From the NCBI RefSeq assembly GCF_022179285.1, contig NZ_BPQO01000003.1, positions 1-64,000 of the forward strand: DNA of 64,000 nucleotides, written 5' to 3'. The stretch comes from Methylobacterium hispanicum (GTDB lineage Bacteria; Pseudomonadota; Alphaproteobacteria; Rhizobiales; Beijerinckiaceae). Under the pieces are notes generated by a model. It searched no databases, had not been told where the DNA came from, and worked only from the letters and a program-made list of their open reading frames with translations. Every line of letters begins with the position of its first letter. Position 1 is the stretch's first letter. This document shows positions 59,294 to 64,000 of the stretch, one piece after another. The position numbers and the translations under genes were made by a program.

Positions 59294-59703
59294 CCACCCT
59301 CGCGTGTTTTATCGTTGGGCCGCGCGCATCGCAGGCTGTCGCTGCGCGGGGGCGGTCGCCTAAGACCGATGCCGCCGGGCCGCGCGGTCGGGCCCGGCGT
59401 GCCGGAATGGCCTGCCCGCCGGACGGGCCGCGCCCCTGGTCAGACCACGGCGCAACCTCTGGCGGACGGCATCCGGGCCGCCTCGCGGTCAGGTTTGCAT
59501 CGCGCGGCCCCGGCAGGCAAGGCCCCAGCGCGCCGAATCGCATCGCGAGGCCCGCCGGTTGCCCGGCGGGCGCCCGCATGGGAGAAGCCGGCGCCCGCCG
59601 ATCGGGGCCTGTCTTCGGAACCCGTCCACGGAACCCGTCCACGGAACCGCCGGGCGGCGCGGGCGCTCTAGCCAGACCACGCGACGAGCCGAGGAGAGAC
59701 CGG
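59294..59703. promoter_or_regulatory. Divergent promoter region fhcB/mptG with 13-base repeats
   Basis: This 410-base gap is shared by the two H4MPT operons and so must hold both promoters. At 59617-59648 the unit GGAACCCGTCCAC occurs twice and a half in tandem. GCCCGCCGG/CCCGGCGGGC is a further inverted pair at about 59550-59573. A ribosome site GAGGAGAG precedes mptG. Confidence 0.55.
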
Positions 59704-60717
59704 GTGCCCGAACTGCCGAGCCGGAGCGAGCCCGCGGCGGGACCGGCGACCGCCGTCACGGTCGAGGCCCCGGCCCGGCTGCATTTCGGCTTCCTCGACC
59801 TGCACGGGGGCCTCGGGCGCCGCTTCGGCAGCATCGGGCTCGCCATCGACGCGCCCGCCCTCAGGCTCACCGCCGAGCCCGCGCCCGAGCCATGCGCCGA
59901 GGGGCCGGAGGCGGAGCGGGTTCTCGGCTACATCCGGGCGGCCGCCGCCCATCTCGGGGTGGGCGCGGGCGTGCGGATCCGGGTCGCGGAGGCGATTCCC
60001 GCCCATGCGGGCTTCGGCTCGGGCACGCAGCTCGCGCTCGCGGTCGCCGCGGGCCTGGCCCGGCTGCACGGCCGGCCTTTCGCGCCGGAAGACTTTTCCA
60101 ACGCCCTCGACCGCGGCAACCGCTCGGGCGTGGGCCTGTGCGCCTTCACGGAGGGCGGGCTGATCGTCGATGGCGGCCGCGACGCGACCGGCGCCCCGCC
60201 CCCGGTCGTCGCCCGCCTGCCCTACCCCGAGGCGTGGCGGGTGGTGCTGATCCTCGACGCGGGGATGACCGGCGTGCACGGCGCCCGCGAGGTCGAGGCG
60301 TTTCGCGATCTCCCGCGCTTCCCCGAAGCCCAGGCCGCCGAGATCTGCCGGATCGTGCTGATGCAGGTGCTGCCGGCCGCCGTCACCGCCGAGCCCGAGG
60401 CCTTCGGCGCGGGCATCACGACGATCCAGCGGCTCGTCGGCGACCATTTCGCCCCCCACCAGGGCGGCCGCTTCGCCAGCCCCGCGGTGGCGCGGGCGCT
60501 GGCCCGGGTGGCCGAGGCCGGGGTGGCCGGCTACGGGCAATCCTCCTGGGGTCCGACCGGCTTCGCGCTGGTGCCGAGCGAGGGGCAGGCGCGGGCGCTG
60601 GTGGCCGACCTGGAGGCGGCGCTGCCGGGCGCGGGGCTGCGCTACGTCGTGGCCCGGGGACGGAATACGGGCGCGACGGTGACGGGCGGGGAGGGCCCCG
60701 CTCCTCTCCGGGCTTGA
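59704..60717 (+). CDS. mptG: Beta-ribofuranosylaminobenzene 5'-phosphate synthase
   Basis: This 337-residue enzyme of the GHMP-like superfamily joins p-hydroxy- or p-aminobenzoate to PRPP in the first step of the H4MPT branch. 'VEAPARLHFGFLDLHGGLGRRFGSIGLAID' is the family N-terminus and 'IPAHAGFGSGTQLALAVAAGLARLHG' the glycine-rich loop. 'LCAFTEGGLIVDGG' and 'GYGQSSWGPTGFALV' are also typical. GTG 59704 follows GAGGAGAG. Confidence 0.93.
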   Translation: MPELPSRSEPAAGPATAVTVEAPARLHFGFLDLHGGLGRRFGSIGLAIDAPALRLTAEPAPEPCAEGPEAERVLGYIRAAAAHLGVGAGVRIRVAEAIPAHAGFGSGTQLALAVAAGLARLHGRPFAPEDFSNALDRGNRSGVGLCAFTEGGLIVDGGRDATGAPPPVVARLPYPEAWRVVLILDAGMTGVHGAREVEAFRDLPRFPEAQAAEICRIVLMQVLPAAVTAEPEAFGAGITTIQRLVGDHFAPHQGGRFASPAVARALARVAEAGVAGYGQSSWGPTGFALVPSEGQARALVADLEAALPGAGLRYVVARGRNTGATVTGGEGPAPLRA

Positions 60718-60782
60718 CCCGGCCCCCGCCTTCGGTCTTCGCAAGGCAGGCGCACGCGCCCACCAAGAACGAGGAGACGACC

Positions 60783-61676
60783 ATGGCCCGCTCGATCCTG
60801 CACATGCTCACGCCGCTCAAGCACATGAGCCCCTTCGACGTGAACATGGCGATCGATGCGGGCTTCGAGACCATCGTCACCTACACGGACGTGACGCTGC
60901 CGGACGTCGTCTCGCTGACCCAGGACTCGATCTTCTCCCGCGCCCCCGAGGACGGCGTGCGCACGGGCTTGTTCATCGGCGGCAAGAACGCCGAGGACGC
61001 CCTCGACATGGTGGACCGGGCGAAGAAAGCCTTCGTGCCCCCCTTCGCCAACCACATCTTCGCCGACCCCGCCGGCTCCTTCACCACGGGCGCCGCGATG
61101 GTGGCGCAGGTGGCGCGCGCGCTCCGCCAGCGGCACGGCACCGATCTCAAGGGCAAGCGCATCGTGATCTTCGGCGGCGCCGGCGTCGTCGCCTACGTAG
61201 CGGCGGTGATCGGGGCGCTCGAAGGGGCCAAGACCGTGCTCGTCGGCCACGACGGCGAGGAGCGCGTCTCGAAGATCGCCTTCACCATGAAGTGGCGCTT
61301 CGGCATCGAGGTCGGCGCCGTCGACGGCACCGCGCCGGAGGACCGGCGCCGGGCGATTGCCGATGCCGACGTGATCCTCTCGGCCGGGCCCGCCGGCATC
61401 CCGATCCTCTCGGCGGAGGATCTCGAATCCGCGCCCAAGCTCCTCGTCGCCTCCGACGTCAACGCGGTGCCGCCGGCCGGCATCGCGGGCATCGACGTGA
61501 ACGCGGTCGATGTGCCCCTGCCGACGGGCAAGGGGATCGGCATCGGCGCGCTCGCGGTCGGCAACGTGAAGTACCAGACCCAGTGCCGCCTGTTCCGCCG
61601 CATGCTCCAGGCCGACCAACCGCTCTGCCTGGATTTCCGCGACGCCTACGAACTCGCCGTCGAGGTGACGGGCTGA
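60783..61676 (+). CDS. mtdB: NAD(P)-dependent methylene-H4MPT dehydrogenase MtdB
   Basis: This 297-residue enzyme oxidises methylene-H4MPT to methenyl-H4MPT, the main formaldehyde oxidation step. 'ILHMLTPLKHMSPFDVNMAIDAGFETIVTYTDV' begins it, 'KGKRIVIFGGAGVVAYVAAVIGALEGAKTVLVGHD' is the Rossmann fold, and 'GNVKYQTQCRLFRRMLQ' ends the conserved part. The ribosome site GAGGAG is 6 bases before ATG 60783. A family A palindrome follows the stop. Confidence 0.96.
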   Translation: MARSILHMLTPLKHMSPFDVNMAIDAGFETIVTYTDVTLPDVVSLTQDSIFSRAPEDGVRTGLFIGGKNAEDALDMVDRAKKAFVPPFANHIFADPAGSFTTGAAMVAQVARALRQRHGTDLKGKRIVIFGGAGVVAYVAAVIGALEGAKTVLVGHDGEERVSKIAFTMKWRFGIEVGAVDGTAPEDRRRAIADADVILSAGPAGIPILSAEDLESAPKLLVASDVNAVPPAGIAGIDVNAVDVPLPTGKGIGIGALAVGNVKYQTQCRLFRRMLQADQPLCLDFRDAYELAVEVTG

Positions 61677-61698
61677 GCGGGGACGACCGAGCGACGAT

Positions 61699-61727
61699 CT
61701 CCCTCCCCCCTCCGCGGGGGGAGGGAG
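61699..61727. repeat. Family A palindrome between mtdB and orf5
   Basis: Arms CTCCCTCCCCCC and its complement flank a 5-base loop, with GATC on both outer sides. It starts 22 bases after mtdB and lies just before the GTG start of the next gene. It could reduce expression of orf5 and mch relative to mtdB. Confidence 0.72.
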
Positions 61728-61737
61728 GATCACGCCC

Positions 61738-62880
61738 GTGACCGACGCCATCCTGATCGCCGCCCAGTCCGGACGGGCGCTGGCCGAGGCTGCCCGGCGT
61801 GCGGGCCTGCGCCCGCTCGTGGCCGACCTGTTCGGGGACGCCGATACCCTCGCGCTGGCCGAGGCCTACCGCCCCCTGCCCGGCCGCTTCGGCGCGGGAC
61901 GGCTCGGCGGGACGGTGCTCCTCGACGCCCTCGACGATCTCGCGGCGGCGGCCGGTACCCGGCCCATCGGCGCCGTGCTCGGCAGCGGCTTCGAGGACGC
62001 GCCCGACCTGATGGCGGCGATCCACGCGCGCCACGGCCTGCTCGGCGCCGCGCCCGACGCGGTCGCCGCCCTGAAGGATCCGTTCCGCCTCGCCGCGCTC
62101 TGCGCGGAGCTCGCCGTCCCGCACCCGGCGGTCGCGGTGGAGCCGCGGCCCGACCCGGCGAACTGGCTGGTCAAGCGCGTCGGCGGCTCGGGCGGCAGCC
62201 ATATCCGCCGGGCGGGGCGGGGCCGGGCCCCGCCGGGCGCCTATTTCCAGGCCCGGGTGCCGGGCCGGCCGCACGCCCTGAACGTCCTCGGCGACGGGCG
62301 CGGGATCCGCGTGCTGGCGCTGACCGAGCAGTGGTGCGCCCCCTCCCCGCTCCGCCCGTTCCGCTACGGCGGCGCGCTCGCCCGCGGCGCGGCCGAGCCC
62401 TCGTCCGTCCCCCCGGACATCGCCGCGGAGATCGCGGGCGCCGTCGCCCGGCTCGTCGCCCGCACGGGCCTGCGCGGGCTGGCCAGCGCCGACTGCCTCG
62501 TCGCCGCGGAGGGCTGGTGGCTCACCGAGATCAACCCGCGCCCCGGCGCCACCCTCGACGTGCTCGACCGGCGCGCGACCCCGCTCATCCTCGCCCATCT
62601 CGCGGCGAGCCGCGGAGGCATGCCGCCGCCCGATTCGCAACCGGCAGATGCGGCAGCCGCCGAGATCTGTTACGCGGACCGGGACCTCGCGCCCGTGCCG
62701 GCCCACGCCTGGCCGGACCACGTGCGCGACCGCCCCCGCGCCGGCACCACGGTGCGGCGGGACGCGCCGCTCTGCACCGTGCTCGCCACGGGCGCGGACG
62801 CGGCGGAGACCAGAGAAACGCTGCGGGCGCGGGCGACGGCGTTGCGGACCGCGCTCGCGCAGGAGGAAGCCCCCGGATGA
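61738..62880 (+). CDS. ATP-grasp protein of the H4MPT gene set (Orf5-type)
   Basis: This 380-residue protein has ATP-grasp features: '[17 protein letters not shown]' (about 140-156, the phosphate-binding loop), '[17 protein letters not shown]' and '[29 protein letters not shown]' (metal-binding E and N). In methylotrophs a gene of this type (orf5) lies next to mch and is thought to act in H4MPT or methanofuran cofactor synthesis; its reaction is not known to me. GTG 61738 starts it; its stop overlaps the mch ATG by 4 bases. Confidence 0.85.
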   Translation: MTDAILIAAQSGRALAEAARRAGLRPLVADLFGDADTLALAEAYRPLPGRFGAGRLGGTVLLDALDDLAAAAGTRPIGAVLGSGFEDAPDLMAAIHARHGLLGAAPDAVAALKDPFRLAALCAELAVPHPAVAVEPRPDPANWLVKRVGGSGGSHIRRAGRGRAPPGAYFQARVPGRPHALNVLGDGRGIRVLALTEQWCAPSPLRPFRYGGALARGAAEPSSVPPDIAAEIAGAVARLVARTGLRGLASADCLVAAEGWWLTEINPRPGATLDVLDRRATPLILAHLAASRGGMPPPDSQPADAAAAEICYADRDLAPVPAHAWPDHVRDRPRAGTTVRRDAPLCTVLATGADAAETRETLRARATALRTALAQEEAPG

Positions 62881-63845
62881 GCACCCAGTACCCGAGCCTC
62901 AACGCGCTGAGCGCCCCCCTGGTCGAGCGCTTCGTCGCCGACGCGGGCCTGCTCCGGCTCGACGTCCGCCAGGAGCCCGGCGGCGCCCGCATGGTCGATG
63001 CCGGCGCCAGCGCCCGGGGCTCGATCGAGGCGGGCCGGCGCATCGCCGAGATCTGCCTGGGGGGCCTCGGCACCGTGAGCATCAGCCCGACCGGGCCGAT
63101 CGCCGCCTGGCCGAACTCGGTGGTGGTGCACGCCGCCGACCCCGTGCTCGCCTGCCTCGGCAGCCAGTACGCGGGCTGGAGCCTCGCGGACGAGACGGGC
63201 GATTCCGGTTTCTTCGCCCTCGGCTCGGGGCCCGGCCGCGCGGTCGCGACCGTCGAGGAGCTCTACACCGAGCTCGGCTACAAGGATTCGGCCACGCACA
63301 CCGCCCTGGTGCTGGAGGCCGCGGGCGGTCCCCCGGCGAGCGTCGTCGCCAAGGTGGCGGAGGCCACGGGCGTCGATCCTCAGAACCTCACCTTCATCTT
63401 CGCACCGACGCAGTCGCTCGCCGGCGCCACCCAGGTGGTGGCCCGCGTGCTGGAGGTGGCGCTCCACAAGGCCCACACGGTCGGTTTCGACCTGCACGCC
63501 ATCGTGGACGGCATCGGCACCGCCCCGCTCTCGCCGCAGCACCCGGACTTCATCAAGGCGATGGGGCGCACCAACGACGCCATCATCTACGGCGGCCGGG
63601 TCCAGCTCTTCGTGGACGCGGACGACGCCGACGCCCGGCAGCTCGCCGAGCAGCTGCCGTCCACCACCTCGGCCGACCACGGCGCGCCGTTCGCCGACAT
63701 CTTCTCCCGGGTGAACGGCGACTTCTACAAGATCGACGGCGCCCTGTTCTCGCCCGCCGAGGCCATCGTCACCTCGGTGCGCACCGGCGCCACCTTCCGG
63801 GGCGGGCGCCTGGAGCCGACGCTCGTCGAGGCCTCGTTCGCGTAA
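62877..63845 (+). CDS. mch: Methenyl-H4MPT cyclohydrolase
   Basis: This 322-residue enzyme opens methenyl-H4MPT to 5-formyl-H4MPT, between MtdB and FhcD. '[39 protein letters not shown]' and '[27 protein letters not shown]' are family blocks; '[30 protein letters not shown]' is also diagnostic. It is translationally coupled to orf5 (ATGA). Further genes of the set may lie beyond the window edge. Confidence 0.96.
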   Translation: MSTQYPSLNALSAPLVERFVADAGLLRLDVRQEPGGARMVDAGASARGSIEAGRRIAEICLGGLGTVSISPTGPIAAWPNSVVVHAADPVLACLGSQYAGWSLADETGDSGFFALGSGPGRAVATVEELYTELGYKDSATHTALVLEAAGGPPASVVAKVAEATGVDPQNLTFIFAPTQSLAGATQVVARVLEVALHKAHTVGFDLHAIVDGIGTAPLSPQHPDFIKAMGRTNDAIIYGGRVQLFVDADDADARQLAEQLPSTTSADHGAPFADIFSRVNGDFYKIDGALFSPAEAIVTSVRTGATFRGGRLEPTLVEASFA

Positions 63846-63888
63846 GCGCGCACGCGGTTCCCAGCCGTCGGGCCGGAACCGCACCGCG

Positions 63889-64000
63889 CCCCCTCTCCCG
63901 TGCGGGAGAGGGTTGGGGTGAGGGACGAGAACTCTACGGACAAGGCGCAACGCCGCCGCGGCCAGGGCCAGCCCCATCCGGACAGTTCTCATCCCTCACC
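63889..64000. repeat. Composite family A-like inverted repeat, cut by the window edge
   Basis: A hairpin CCCCTCTCCCG/CGGGAGAGGG begins at about 63889. Then GGTGAGGGACGAGAAC (63915-63930) is matched by its near-inverted copy at the very end of the window (63985-64000). The element probably continues to the right with an inverted copy of the first hairpin. It follows mch. Confidence 0.6.

Overview
This GC-rich window looks like chromosome from an alphaproteobacterial methylotroph of the Methylobacterium group. The strongest evidence is the tetrahydromethanopterin (H4MPT) C1 set at the right end: fhcBADC on one strand, and mptG (beta-RFAP synthase), mtdB, an ATP-grasp orf5-type gene and mch on the other. 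The C30 carotenoid genes, the AcpXL-type very-long-chain fatty-acid genes and the intergenic palindrome families fit the same group. The species cannot be named from the window.

Layout. 1-660 is the tail of an rRNA operon (23S 3' end, 5S, tRNA-fMet, hairpin). 679-5813 holds cobF, a superfamily II helicase, the wreck of a vapBC toxin-antitoxin locus, a group III truncated haemoglobin, a PAS-GGDEF diguanylate cyclase and a secreted protein. 5870-11934 holds a heavy-metal-type RND pump with its adaptor, a GAF/HisKA_2 histidine kinase and a divergent 87-residue orphan. 12581-22021 holds a beta-carbonic anhydrase/SulP transporter pair, a Tat-exported PhoD phosphatase, a YgjV-like membrane protein, the glucan glucosyltransferase OpgH and an AsmA-family protein. 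22346-32929 holds the 3-oxoacid CoA-transferase pair, tatABC, chrA, a di-haem cytochrome c with a PQQ sorbosone/glucose dehydrogenase-like enzyme, a serine beta-lactamase-fold hydrolase, a cupin, a NepR-like protein overlapping a degenerate receiver, and a small secreted protein. 33046-36603 holds a phosphoesterase, a short CDF-type transporter, a MaoC hydratase and a TrmH/SpoU methyltransferase.

36833-45065 is a carotenoid cluster: crtN-like desaturase, DUF2141 protein, ABC ATPase, ABC-2 permease, crtP-like oxidase, PlsC-like acyltransferase and CrtQ-like glycosyltransferase. Together they suggest a glycosylated, acylated diapocarotenoid, with an ABC transporter inside the cluster. It converges on acpXL-fabZ-fabF2, part of a lipid A very-long-chain fatty-acid locus whose ketosynthase-like protein lacks the catalytic cysteine. 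47367-54716 holds an AI-2E-family transporter, an L,D-transpeptidase, a VOC protein and flagellar genes (fliO divergent from flgB-flgC-fliE-fliQ-fliR-flhB). 54785-63845 is the H4MPT block: methylene-H4MPT is oxidised by MtdB, methenyl-H4MPT hydrolysed by Mch, and the formyl group moved to methanofuran and released as formate by FhcABCD.

Two families of intergenic palindromes recur between genes. Family A has C/T-rich arms around a GC core; family B has 'CAGGGC-GCCCTG' and 'AAGGCC-GGCCTTT' hairpins. One family A pair lies inside the translated start of the DUF2141 gene. No phage, insertion sequence or CRISPR array was seen. All identifications come from reading motifs and recalled family sequences; no database search was run.
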